Assembly (NCBI GenBank): GCA_050305935.1
Contig: JBNLGG010000053.1
Coordinates: 1-29,446, forward strand
Length of the DNA stretch: 29,446 nt
Direction: 5' to 3'
Origin: CAJXNP01 sp050305935
Lineage (GTDB): Bacteria; Bacteroidota; Bacteroidia; Cytophagales; Cyclobacteriaceae
Under the pieces are notes generated by a model, which was not told the origin of the DNA, did not search any database, and worked only from the letters and a program-made list of their open reading frames with translations. This document shows, one piece after another, positions 14,829 to 23,740 of the stretch. The position numbers and the translations under genes were made by a program. Every line of letters starts with the position of its first letter. Position 1 is the stretch's first letter.

Positions 14829-16493
14829 ATGAAGAGGAATAAATTCACAAGGTTGAGTTGGGTATTTGTGTTTATAGGTCTGTCGATTGGTGTATCCAAT
14901 TGTACCAAAAAGCAAGATGAAAAGACTTCAAATGAAGAAGAAAAGGTGAAAAAGGGGAAATCAGATATTTACACGACCTTCAGGCTGGAGGCAGACCTGT
15001 CGGGTTTGAGTGAAAATCAAAAGAAAATGATCCCACTGCTGATCGACGCAGCGAAATTGATGGATGATATTTTCTGGCAGGAGGCCTATGGCGATAAGGA
15101 GGCATTGCTTAACAGCATTGACGACGAAGATTTAAGGAAATTTGCCCTTATCAATTACGGTCCGTGGGATAGATTGGATGGTGACACATCTTTCATTGAA
15201 GGAGTAGGGGCAAAGCCCTTGACCGCTAACTTCTATCCGCATGATATGACAAAAGATGAGTTTGAAGCGGCTGACTTAAAAGACAAATCAAGCCAATATA
15301 CCATGTTAAGAAGGGATTCATCCGGTGCACTTTTCACCACCCCATACCATGAGTTTTTTGAAGAGAAGACAAAGAAAGCTGCGAGTCTTTTGGAAGAGGC
15401 GGCTACACTGGCGGAAGACGAAGGGTTCAAGAGGTATTTGCAATTGAGGGCAAAGGCTTTGCGGACCGACAATTACTATGATAGTGACATGGCATGGATG
15501 GATATGAAGACCAATCAAATCGATGTGGTGATCGGCCCGATTGAAAATTATGAAGACAAGCTTTACAATTATAAAACTGCCCATGAAGCCTATGTGCTTA
15601 TTAAAGATATGGAATGGAGTGACCGCCTGGCAAAGTATGCGGCATTTTTACCAGAGTTGCAGGAAGGCTTGCCGGTTGATCCAACATACAAGCAGGAAAA
15701 ACCCGGCACGGATGCCGACCTGAATGCCTACGATGTGGTGTATTATGCGGGAGATTGCAATGCGGGAAGCAAGACGATTGCGATTAACCTGCCAAACGAT
15801 GAACGGGTGCAGTTGGCGAAGGGCAGCAGGAGGCTTCAGTTAAAAAATGCAATGCGTGCAAAGTTCGATAAAATACTTGTGCCAATTTCCGAAGTGCTGA
15901 TCGACCCTGCGCAAAGGGATTACATCACCTTTGACGCATTTTTTGCGAATACGATGTTCCATGAAGTAGCGCATGGTCTGGGTATTAAGATGGTAGTGGG
16001 GAGTGACGAAACCGTCAGACGTGCATTAAAGGAAAACTATTCAGCGATCGAAGAAGGCAAAGCTGATATCCTTGGGCTTTACATGATCACCGAGCTGATA
16101 AAAAAAGGTGAATTGGAAGGTGAGCTGAAAGAGTACTATGTGACCTTTATGACAAGCATTTTCCGATCCGTTCGCTTCGGCGCGTCGAGCGCTCACGGGA
16201 AAGCTAACATGGTACGGTTTAACTTTTTCAAGGAGCTTGGGGCCTTCACCTATGATGAAGCGACCGGATTTTATTCTGTCAATTTTGATAAAATGCAGGA
16301 GGCTGTTGACCAATTATCGGCAAAACTGTTAGTGATTCAGGGAAATGGCGACTATGATGGTGCGGGGAAGTTATTTGAAACCCAGGGAATTATCACGGAC
16401 GGCCTACAGCGGGATCTTGACGAACTCAACAAAAAGGGGATTCCTGTGGATATCATTTTTGAGCAGGGGGTAGACGTACTAAAACTAAATTAA
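14829..16493 (+). CDS. M49-like (dipeptidyl peptidase III family) zinc lipoprotein
   Basis: The 554-residue protein has a lipoprotein signal with probable lipid Cys25 (GVSNC), followed by a charged linker and a domain like dipeptidyl peptidase III. Zinc ligands are seen in HEVAH (His378, Glu379, His382) and in IEEGKAD (Glu408 or Glu409). The spacing between them, about 30 residues, matches M49, where the second motif is EExxxE/D. Classical M49 enzymes have the hexapeptide HExxGH; this one has the pentapeptide HExxH, a variant known from some bacterial members. It probably trims peptides at the cell envelope. The DinB-family gene follows after 8 bases, probably in the same transcript. Family assignment is by motif and overall pattern. 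Confidence 0.75.
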   Translation: MKRNKFTRLSWVFVFIGLSIGVSNCTKKQDEKTSNEEEKVKKGKSDIYTTFRLEADLSGLSENQKKMIPLLIDAAKLMDDIFWQEAYGDKEALLNSIDDEDLRKFALINYGPWDRLDGDTSFIEGVGAKPLTANFYPHDMTKDEFEAADLKDKSSQYTMLRRDSSGALFTTPYHEFFEEKTKKAASLLEEAATLAEDEGFKRYLQLRAKALRTDNYYDSDMAWMDMKTNQIDVVIGPIENYEDKLYNYKTAHEAYVLIKDMEWSDRLAKYAAFLPELQEGLPVDPTYKQEKPGTDADLNAYDVVYYAGDCNAGSKTIAINLPNDERVQLAKGSRRLQLKNAMRAKFDKILVPISEVLIDPAQRDYITFDAFFANTMFHEVAHGLGIKMVVGSDETVRRALKENYSAIEEGKADILGLYMITELIKKGELEGELKEYYVTFMTSIFRSVRFGASSAHGKANMVRFNFFKELGAFTYDEATGFYSVNFDKMQEAVDQLSAKLLVIQGNGDYDGAGKLFETQGIITDGLQRDLDELNKKGIPVDIIFEQGVDVLKLN

Positions 16494-16501
16494 ATTAAGG
16501 C

Positions 16502-16945
16502 ATGTTAGCTGAGCTAAAAAATTTGTTTGTCAGGGATCTGAATCGTCTAAAGGACGAAATTAACCTGTATAAAACAGAGGCGAATATCTGGATAGTACCA
16601 AAGGGGATAAGCAATTCGGCGGGAAACCTTTGCCTGCATATTGTTGGGAACCTGAACCATTTCATCGGTGCAGTGATTTTTGATACCGGCTACATCAGGG
16701 ACAGGGAAGCGGAGTTTGGCGATAAAAACGTCCCGGTGAGCGAACTAAACCAGCAGGTGGATGATACGATTACATTATTTGAAGAGAAGCTTCTGTCAAT
16801 GGAGCCAGGGCTTTTGAATGCTAATTTTCCCATCCAGGTGTTTGGATATGAAATGACCACCAGGTACTTTTTGATTCATTTACAGGGGCATTTGAATTAT
16901 CATTTGGGGCAGATAAATTATCACAGAAGATTAATAGAGCAATAA
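16502..16945 (+). CDS. DinB superfamily protein (DUF1572-like)
   Basis: The 147-residue protein has the length and four-helix pattern of the DinB/YfiT superfamily. The usual metal-binding triad is visible as His46 (CLHIVGNL) and a C-terminal HxxxH at His130 and His134 (GHLNYHLGQ). Superfamily members are metal-dependent, often thiol transferases or of unknown role; despite the name they are unrelated to DNA polymerase IV. It starts 8 bases after the M49-like gene and ends directly at the shared terminator, so it is the last gene of that transcript. The substrate is unknown. Confidence 0.8.
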   Translation: MLAELKNLFVRDLNRLKDEINLYKTEANIWIVPKGISNSAGNLCLHIVGNLNHFIGAVIFDTGYIRDREAEFGDKNVPVSELNQQVDDTITLFEEKLLSMEPGLLNANFPIQVFGYEMTTRYFLIHLQGHLNYHLGQINYHRRLIEQ

Positions 16946-16973
16946 AAAAAAGCGGGATGCCCCGCTTTTTTTT
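16944..16973. terminator. Bidirectional rho-independent terminator between the DinB gene and clpC
   Basis: A symmetrical structure: an A-run, AGCGGG-ATGC-CCCGCT, then eight T. It works for either strand. On the plus side it overlaps the DinB-family stop codon, and on the minus side it overlaps the clpC stop codon (16972-16974). Confidence 0.9.
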
Positions 16974-19533
16974 AATCTTTATTTTCTTTGCTCTCCGAAG
17001 TGGGAGATTTCTTTTTGGTTTTTATTTTAAATGTGAGTTCCTCACCTTTTCCATTGTAATCTGCTACGATCACATCATTTTCACTGAAATCCGCTTTTAG
17101 TATTTCTTCCGCCAAAGGATCTTCCAGGTATTTTTGAATTGCCCGGTTAAGTGGTCGGGCACCGTATTGTGGATCGTATCCTTTATCAGCTATGAAATCC
17201 TTGGCTTTGTCAGTCAATTCAACTTTGTAACCGAGAGAGTCAACTCTGGTAAACAAATTCTTAAGTGTGATGTCAATGATCTGATGAATGTGTTCTTTTG
17301 AAAGCGAGTTAAACACAATTACATCATCAAGCCTGTTCAAAAACTCGGGGCTGAACGCTTTTTTTAACGCATTTTGGATGGTTGACTTCATAACCTCATC
17401 ATCATTCTGAGCTTTTGAAGTTGTGGCAAAACCGATTCCACTTCCAAAATCCTTCAGGTCACGTACACCAATGTTTGATGTCATGATGATGATCGTATTC
17501 CTGAAATCGACTCTTCTCCCAAGGCCATCCGTCAGTATCCCGTCATCCAGGACTTGCAAAAGGATATTGAATACATCAGGGTGCGCTTTTTCTATTTCAT
17601 CGAGAAGAACTACGCTATATGGTTTTCTCCTTACTTTTTCGGTCAATTGGCCACCTTCTTCATAACCCACATAACCCGGAGGCGCTCCTACCAGCCTGGA
17701 CACCGAGAATTTCTCCATGTATTCACTCATGTCAATCCTCACCAGCGTGTCTTCTTTGTCAAACAGATAGGTTGACAAGACTTTAGCTAGCTCTGTTTTT
17801 CCAACTCCGGTCGGGCCGAGAAATATAAAGGTACCTATCGGCTTCTTAGGATCTTTTAAACCCACTCTTGTGCGCTGGATTGCTTTCACCAATTTTTTGA
17901 TGGCATCTTCCTGGCCAATTACCTTGTTTTGCAGTTCGCCCGACATATTCAACAATTTAGCGGACTCATTCTGGGCAATTCGCTTAGTTGGCACACCTGT
18001 CATCATGGCGATCACTTCGGCCACATTTTCTTCATTGACTGTATACCGCTTTGTTTTTGTCTCTTCTTCCCACTTTTCCTTCGCCACGGCCAATTGCTCC
18101 AGCAATCTCTTTTCCTTGTCCCTCAATTGTGCGGCTTCTTCGTATTTCTGGCTTTTTACGACTTTGTTCTTTTCCTTTTTTATATTCTCAATGGATTCTT
18201 CCAGTTTGATAATATCTTCAGGAACATGGATATTGTTGATGTGAACCCTTGCACCGGCCTCGTCCAGAACATCGATTGCTTTGTCAGGCAAAAACCGGTC
18301 GCTGATGTATCTGTCAGAAAGTTTTACGCATGAGCTAATAGCTTCTTCAGTATAGTTTACATGATGGTGCTCTTCATACCTTTCCTTGATATTATTAAGG
18401 ATTTCAATCGTTTCTTCGGGCGTAGTGGCGTCAACCATTACTACCTGGAACCTTCGTGCCAAAGCGCCATCTTTTTCGATGTACTGTCTGTATTCGTCCA
18501 GGGTAGTGGCGCCGATGCATTGGATTTCACCTCTCGCCAGGGCGGGTTTAAACATGTTGGAAGCATCCAGCGAACCTGAAGCACCGCCAGCGCCCACAAT
18601 GGTGTGAAGTTCATCAATGAAAAGAATGACTTCGGGGGCCTTTTCAAGCTCGTTCATTACGGCTTTCATCCGCTCTTCAAACTGGCCCCGGTATTTGGTG
18701 CCTGCTACCAGGCTGGCCAGGTCAAGTGTAACGACCCTTTTTCCAAACAACACCCTTGAGACTTTTTTCTGAATAATCCTCAGTGCCAACCCTTCGGCAA
18801 TAGCTGTTTTACCTACACCTGGTTCACCGATAAGGATGGGATTATTTTTCTTTCTTCTACTCAGTATCTGAGCGACCCGCTCAATTTCTTTCTCTCTCCC
18901 AACGATTGGATCGAGTTTATTGTCTTCCGCCAGTTTGGTTAAATCCCGCCCAAAATTATCAAGGACAGGAGTTCGGGATTTTTCACCTTGTTTCGATCCT
19001 TCTCTACCTGATCCGGAACCACCGCTGCTTCCAAAAATTCTGGATGATGAATCTTCATCAGGATCATCGGTATCTGATGAAGAGGCCATTGGGTTTTCTG
19101 TTTGATACTCTAAAAGCTCTTTTACCACTTCGTAATTGATATCAAATTTTTCCAGTATCTGAGTGGCAAGATTGTCTTCATCCCGCAGGATCGAAAGCAA
19201 TAGGTGCTCCGTTCCGATTAATTGGCTTTTAAAGATCTTCGCTTCCAGGTAGGTAATTTTAAGTACTTTTTCGGACTGTCGGGTTAAGGGTATATTGGCT
19301 AAATTTTTAACATTATTGATTGAGGTGCCTTTGGTAGCTTGTTCAATCGTCGTGCGCAATTCCTCCAGTGAAACCCCCAGTTTTTTCAAAAGCGATATTG
19401 CCACGCCTTCTCCTTCGCGAATCATCCCAAGCAATAAATGCTCTGTACCTATGTAATCATGGCCAAGGCGCAAAGCTTCTTCCCTGCTCAATGATATCAC
19501 TTCCTTCACTCTATTCGAAAATTTAGCCTCCAT
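16972..19533 (-). CDS. clpC: ATP-dependent Clp protease ATPase subunit ClpC
   Basis: The 853-residue AAA+ unfoldase feeds substrates to the ClpP peptidase. Domains in order: a double Clp-N repeat (about 1-145), an acidic then glycine/serine-rich linker (150-185), AAA1 with Walker A GEPGVGKT (236-243) and Walker B ILFIDE (303-308), a middle region with a UVR-like segment (QKYEEAAQLRDKEKRLLEQL, 462-481), and AAA2 with Walker A GPTGVGKT (573-580). The short middle domain and UVR motif mark ClpC rather than ClpB. It is monocistronic, with about 100 bases between it and the WbqC gene upstream and no CtsR gene nearby. The ATG at 19533 gives the conserved N-terminus. Confidence 0.95.
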   Translation of the reverse strand: MEAKFSNRVKEVISLSREEALRLGHDYIGTEHLLLGMIREGEGVAISLLKKLGVSLEELRTTIEQATKGTSINNVKNLANIPLTRQSEKVLKITYLEAKIFKSQLIGTEHLLLSILRDEDNLATQILEKFDINYEVVKELLEYQTENPMASSSDTDDPDEDSSSRIFGSSGGSGSGREGSKQGEKSRTPVLDNFGRDLTKLAEDNKLDPIVGREKEIERVAQILSRRKKNNPILIGEPGVGKTAIAEGLALRIIQKKVSRVLFGKRVVTLDLASLVAGTKYRGQFEERMKAVMNELEKAPEVILFIDELHTIVGAGGASGSLDASNMFKPALARGEIQCIGATTLDEYRQYIEKDGALARRFQVVMVDATTPEETIEILNNIKERYEEHHHVNYTEEAISSCVKLSDRYISDRFLPDKAIDVLDEAGARVHINNIHVPEDIIKLEESIENIKKEKNKVVKSQKYEEAAQLRDKEKRLLEQLAVAKEKWEEETKTKRYTVNEENVAEVIAMMTGVPTKRIAQNESAKLLNMSGELQNKVIGQEDAIKKLVKAIQRTRVGLKDPKKPIGTFIFLGPTGVGKTELAKVLSTYLFDKEDTLVRIDMSEYMEKFSVSRLVGAPPGYVGYEEGGQLTEKVRRKPYSVVLLDEIEKAHPDVFNILLQVLDDGILTDGLGRRVDFRNTIIIMTSNIGVRDLKDFGSGIGFATTSKAQNDDEVMKSTIQNALKKAFSPEFLNRLDDVIVFNSLSKEHIHQIIDITLKNLFTRVDSLGYKVELTDKAKDFIADKGYDPQYGARPLNRAIQKYLEDPLAEEILKADFSENDVIVADYNGKGEELTFKIKTKKKSPTSESKENKD

Positions 19534-19640
19534 AAAATAACCTTATTTATTTTTTTAAATTTAAGGGATCGCCCTCAAAATTCTATGAAATCAATAATTT
19601 TTTTTACCTTTTTTTAAAACGGCTGTAATTCTGTTGAATG

Positions 19641-20270
19641 TCAACCTAATTTCGAACCCGCTAATATTGTTTTTGCATTAATTCCCTCACAAAACAATAA
19701 ATCCAATACGCTTAAATTGTCAACAAAGTTGTTGCCAAAAACCTGATGATAGCTAACCGATTGATAGTTTGTCACGTCCTTGCTACTTTTTTTTGGATGA
19801 ATCACACCCCTTATGTCAATTTGATCATTTTTAGCCACTTTATCAAAATGATCAGTGAATTTTATCGAGTATTCAATCCGTAGTAAATCAAGACATAATG
19901 ACATTAATTCCAGATTGAGGTCATAGAGCCATCTATGTTTCTTACGTAAAACATATAATATTTCTTCACCAAAGTGTTCATAGTATGGTGATTTGCCATA
20001 AGCTGACATAATAGCACGTTTATGGACTCCCAACCATTTTTGTTGATGGTCAATCTCGATTTCAGTAATGATTCTTTTGCCCGAGTGTTTTACCGGAACA
20101 ATTAATTCCTCGATTTTGTTGGCTCCGCGTATCCTGCAGCGGTTCCGGTACGACTGCTTATCAAAGTGTTCAAACTTTTCAATCACAACCTCACCGTAAT
20201 GATAAATTTGGGCAATGTATTCAATGCAGGGAAAGTAATGTAATTCAACTAAAACTGACTTTTTATGCAT
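19641..20270 (-). CDS. WbqC family protein
   Basis: The 209-residue protein belongs to the WbqC-like family, seen in the opening LVELHYFPCIEY and the block KQSYRNRCRIRGANKIEELIVPV, followed by a conserved W-x-x-x-H-x-x-x-I motif near residue 77. WbqC proteins are found in O-antigen and sugar-modification clusters and have been linked to aminosugar transfer, but this copy is not in such a cluster. I chose the ATG at 20270, 11 bases after the stop of the M16 peptidase gene. The open frame extends to 20315, but that start would overlap the peptidase gene and add 15 residues unlike the family. The two genes are probably one transcript. Confidence 0.85.
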   Translation of the reverse strand: MHKKSVLVELHYFPCIEYIAQIYHYGEVVIEKFEHFDKQSYRNRCRIRGANKIEELIVPVKHSGKRIITEIEIDHQQKWLGVHKRAIMSAYGKSPYYEHFGEEILYVLRKKHRWLYDLNLELMSLCLDLLRIEYSIKFTDHFDKVAKNDQIDIRGVIHPKKSSKDVTNYQSVSYHQVFGNNFVDNLSVLDLLFCEGINAKTILAGSKLG

Positions 20271-20281
20271 AAAAGTTGGTA

Positions 20282-21520
20282 TTAGTTGGTCGATAAATAA
20301 TGTAATATCGAGCAATTGTTTTCTTTCAATATGGCATTGCTCATACCGGAAATATCTTTTTTCGAAATGTTTTGGAGAATTTCGGCTTCCCGGTTAATCA
20401 TTTCTGTATCACCAAGCACCGTATGAAAGGCAAGGTTCATTGCCCTGTTGAGGACTTCGGTCTCACCATACAGTAGAGTCGTTTCAGCCTGGTTTCTGAC
20501 CTTGTCAATTTCATAGTCTTCAATGGTGCCATTGTTAAATTTTTCAATGACTTCCCATACATGCTTTTCAGCCTCTTTTATGTCAATGCCATTGCTTAAT
20601 CTTCCTGAGACGACCAGTAGGCCGGGATCATACGAACCGGTGATGCTGGCAGAAATGGAGCTGAAAATGTTTTTCTTTTTAACCAATTCACTGTAAAGGC
20701 GCGAGGATTGGCCACGCCCCAAAATATCTGATGTCAGGTCGGCGGTGTAGAAATCCAATTGCTTTTTTCCAGGCATGTGGAAAACCATGTACAAAGCATC
20801 TACTGGCACATTTTGTTTAGTGCTTTCCCGCTTTAATTTTGGTTGTTCAGGCTCAGTTGGTAATTCGTGCGAAGGAGTATTCCTTGAAGGAATATCGCCA
20901 TACCACTTATTGACCAATGACAAAACATGCTCCTCATTCACATTTCCAGCAACCACCAGAATTGCATTGTTTGGTGCATAATACTTAAAGAAGAAATCCT
21001 TGACGTCATCCATGGTGGCATCCTCAATGTGGGAAATGTCTTTGCCGATTGTCGGCCAGCGGTAGGGATGCGAGGTATAAGCTAATGGCCGAAGTTTTAG
21101 CCATACATCGCCGTAGGGCTGATTGAGGTAGCGCTGCTTAAATTCTTCGATTACTACCTTTCGCTGCACCTCCAGCACTTGCGGATCAAAAGATAATTCC
21201 AGCATCCTGTCAGACTCCAGCCACAGCGCTGTTTCGATATTTTGAGAGGGTAGTGTCACATAGTAGTTGGTAATGTCCGTCGATGTGAAGGCATTGTTGT
21301 CACCACCTACTTTTTGCAATTGCGTGTCAAAGTCCTTAACATTTTTTGAACCTCCAAACATCAGGTGTTCAAACAAATGCGCAAATCCTGTTTTATCAGG
21401 GCTTTCATTTTTTGAGCCGACATTGTACAAGGTATTGACAGCCGCGATGGGTGTTGTGTGGTCTTCGTGAATGATTACTGTGAGCCCATTGTTCAGGGTA
21501 TGCTTCGAATAATTTATCAT
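20282..21520 (-). CDS. M16 family zinc peptidase
   Basis: The 412-residue protein is an M16 (pitrilysin/MPP-type) metallopeptidase of the short single-unit type. The inverted zinc motif HLFEH is at His48-His52 and the distal glutamate is Glu125 or Glu126 (VVIEEFKQR), so it should be catalytically active. A C-terminal inactive-type M16 domain follows from about residue 170. No signal peptide is seen, although some such Bacteroidota proteins act in the periplasm. It is first in a probable two-gene transcript with the WbqC gene, behind a promoter-like element at 21539-21546. The substrate is unknown. Confidence 0.92.
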   Translation of the reverse strand: MINYSKHTLNNGLTVIIHEDHTTPIAAVNTLYNVGSKNESPDKTGFAHLFEHLMFGGSKNVKDFDTQLQKVGGDNNAFTSTDITNYYVTLPSQNIETALWLESDRMLELSFDPQVLEVQRKVVIEEFKQRYLNQPYGDVWLKLRPLAYTSHPYRWPTIGKDISHIEDATMDDVKDFFFKYYAPNNAILVVAGNVNEEHVLSLVNKWYGDIPSRNTPSHELPTEPEQPKLKRESTKQNVPVDALYMVFHMPGKKQLDFYTADLTSDILGRGQSSRLYSELVKKKNIFSSISASITGSYDPGLLVVSGRLSNGIDIKEAEKHVWEVIEKFNNGTIEDYEIDKVRNQAETTLLYGETEVLNRAMNLAFHTVLGDTEMINREAEILQNISKKDISGMSNAILKENNCSILHYLSTN

Positions 21521-21538
21521 TGTTACGGATTAAATGTT

Positions 21539-21546
21539 CAAATATA
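21539..21546 (-). promoter_or_regulatory. Promoter -7 element of the M16-wbqC transcript
   Basis: Read on the minus strand the bases are TATATTTG, a full match to the Bacteroidota -7 pattern TAnnTTTG. They lie 18 bases before the ATG at 21520. No good -33 TTTG is seen at about 19 bases upstream. Confidence 0.5.
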
Positions 21547-21603
21547 TAACAAAGTCGGCGGATGGTATGGATAAAATTCGTGGGTATTAGGTATATTATC
21601 CAA

Positions 21604-23580
21604 ATGAATTTTGAAAGGTTTCAATATCCTCCCACTTTACACAAAAAGCTCTACCGAGCACTGCTTTTCCCCCGGTTGATCGAAGAAAAGATGCTCATTT
21701 TATTGAGGCAGGGAAAAATATCTAAGTGGTTTTCCGGTATCGGTCAGGAGGCAATAGCTGTAGGGGCCACCATGGCGCTTCGGGATGACGAATACATTCT
21801 CCCCTTGCACCGGAATCTGGGGGTCTTTACAGTGAGGGATATTCCTCCCTGGCGATTGTTTGCACAGTTTATGGGCAAGGAGGAAGGATTTACCAGGGGG
21901 CGTGACCGTTCCTTTCATTTTGGCACTAATGAATACCATATTGTAGGGATGATTTCACATTTGGCGGCGCAGCTTTCTGTGGCAGACGGGATTGCCCTTG
22001 CTTCTAAATTAAAAAAGGAAAGAAAGACCACCCTTGTTTTTACAGGCGAGGGCGGTACGAGCGAGGGCGAGTTCCACGAAGCGCTGAATGTTGCCGCTGT
22101 CTGGAAATTGCCCGTGATATTTTTAGTGGAGAATAACGGGTACGCGCTTTCAACACCGGTAGAAGAACAGTTTGCTTTTTCCTCTTTTGCTGACAAAGGA
22201 ACCGGTTATGGAATGAAGTCAGTTTCTATTGATGGGAATAATATTCTGGAGGTGTATGATACAATGAAAAATGCTTCACAGATCATCAGAAAAAATCCAG
22301 AGCCCATCTTAATTGAGGCAAAGACGTTTCGAATACGAGGGCATGAGGAGGCCTCAGGTATAAAATATGTACCGGATGAATTGATAAAAAGATGGGAGCA
22401 ACGTGATCCGATCAAAAACTATGAACAGTATTTACTTGACTCGGAAATTCTCGAACAAAAATTCATCGTGAAGACAAAAGAACAATTAAGCCAATATATT
22501 TCTGAGCAATGGAAAATGGCCGAAGACCTACCGGTGCTAACCAACAGTAAAACGGAATTGACAGACGTTTATGTGTCCTGTATTCCAAACACCAGCTCAC
22601 CCGAAAGCAGAAATGCCAAAGAATTGCGGTTTATAGATGCAATATCGAATGCCCTGGATGAGTCTTTGGACAGGCATGAACGGCTTATCCTCATGGGGCA
22701 GGATATTGCAGAGTATGGCGGTGCATTTAAAGTGACTGAGGGGTTGGTTGAAAAGTACGGAAAAGAAAGGATCAGGAATACACCCTTGTGCGAATCTGCT
22801 GTTGTTGGAATTGGGTTGGGTTTGTCGGTCAAGGGTTTTAAATCAGTGATTGAAATGCAATTTGCGGATTTTGTAAGCTGCGGCTTTAATCAAATTGTAA
22901 ATAACCTTGCCAAGAGCCATTACCGCTGGGGGCAACACGCCGACGTAGTGATCAGGATGCCAACAGGTGCCGGGTTGGGAGCGGGGCCCTTCCACTCTCA
23001 ATCCACAGAAGCCTGGTTTTTTCACGTACCTGGATTGAAAATTGTGTACCCGTCATCGCCAAAAAGCGCGAAAGGCCTTCTGCTGGCGGCCATCGAAGAC
23101 CCGAATCCGGTCTTGTTTTTTGAACATAAACTCTTATACCGTTCTGCGAAAGGTGATGTTCCGGATGGATTTTACCTGGAGGAAATTGGCAAGGCGGAAG
23201 TTGTGCAGGAGGGGAAAGGGCTTACTATTGTGTCTTACGGGTTAGGAGTTGTATGGATAAGGGACTTATTGTCAGAGTATGGTTCCGGCAATATCGAATT
23301 GATTGATCTCAAAAGCCTGCTTCCATGGGACAAAGACGCCGTTGCAGATTCCGTCAAAAAGACAAGCAGGCTTTTGATCGTTCATGAAGACACACTCACC
23401 GGAGGTGTTGGGGCAGAGATTTCAGCATATATCGGTGAGCATTGTTTTCAGTACCTGGATGCGCCGATAAAGAGGGTAGCTTCGCTTGACACTCCTGTTC
23501 CATTCAATAAATCCCTGGAAATGGACTTTTTGCCAAAAGACAGAATAAAGAACGCGATTGACGAATTGCTTGCATTTTAA
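21604..23580 (+). CDS. 2-oxoacid dehydrogenase E1, alpha and beta subunits fused
   Basis: The 658-residue protein joins an alpha-type E1 half (about 1-320) to a beta-type half (about 340-658). The thiamine-diphosphate motif is in the alpha half, from GEGGTSEGE (148-156) to the ENN at 176-178. The beta half shows typical LMGQDIAEYGGAF and GAGPFHSQ blocks. It would decarboxylate a 2-oxoacid and pass the acyl group to a lipoyl E2. Branched-chain 2-oxoacids are the likely substrates, but pyruvate cannot be excluded. Fused E1 proteins are common in Bacteroidota. I chose the ATG at 21604 (MNFERF) because the 14 residues before it look non-coding. No E2 or E3 gene is adjacent. Confidence 0.9.
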   Translation: MNFERFQYPPTLHKKLYRALLFPRLIEEKMLILLRQGKISKWFSGIGQEAIAVGATMALRDDEYILPLHRNLGVFTVRDIPPWRLFAQFMGKEEGFTRGRDRSFHFGTNEYHIVGMISHLAAQLSVADGIALASKLKKERKTTLVFTGEGGTSEGEFHEALNVAAVWKLPVIFLVENNGYALSTPVEEQFAFSSFADKGTGYGMKSVSIDGNNILEVYDTMKNASQIIRKNPEPILIEAKTFRIRGHEEASGIKYVPDELIKRWEQRDPIKNYEQYLLDSEILEQKFIVKTKEQLSQYISEQWKMAEDLPVLTNSKTELTDVYVSCIPNTSSPESRNAKELRFIDAISNALDESLDRHERLILMGQDIAEYGGAFKVTEGLVEKYGKERIRNTPLCESAVVGIGLGLSVKGFKSVIEMQFADFVSCGFNQIVNNLAKSHYRWGQHADVVIRMPTGAGLGAGPFHSQSTEAWFFHVPGLKIVYPSSPKSAKGLLLAAIEDPNPVLFFEHKLLYRSAKGDVPDGFYLEEIGKAEVVQEGKGLTIVSYGLGVVWIRDLLSEYGSGNIELIDLKSLLPWDKDAVADSVKKTSRLLIVHEDTLTGGVGAEISAYIGEHCFQYLDAPIKRVASLDTPVPFNKSLEMDFLPKDRIKNAIDELLAF

Positions 23581-23649
23581 CACATGTCCCTCGTTTTGGG
23601 CAATTTTAGCCTAATAAGTACATTAATTACATAAATACAGACTGTAATC

Positions 23650-23679
23650 ATTGAAAATCATTAAATACAATTATTTTTG
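23650..23679 (+). promoter_or_regulatory. Promoter of the 26-residue repeat protein gene
   Basis: ATTG (23650-23653), 18 bases, then TATTTTTG (23672-23679), a full match to TAnnTTTG. Transcription would start near 23686, which leaves about 55 bases before the ATG at 23741 and argues against the TTG start at 23684. Confidence 0.5.
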
Positions 23680-23740
23680 ATTTTTGTATCTACAATCCTT
23701 GGGCATTTTAAAAATTAACATATCATCTTTTCCAGGAATA

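Noticed and set aside
19534..19640. A CIRCE or CtsR-type heat-shock operator before clpC
   Set aside because: Only a short AGGG-ATCG-CCCT symmetry and AT-rich DNA are seen; no known operator sequence matches.
20271..20315. The longer start for the WbqC gene at 20315
   Set aside because: It would overlap the M16 gene by 34 bases and add residues unlike the family; the ATG at 20270 gives the expected N-terminus.
21562..21603. An upstream start for the E1 fusion
   Set aside because: The extra 14 residues lack homology to E1 proteins and the ATG at 21604 fits the usual start.
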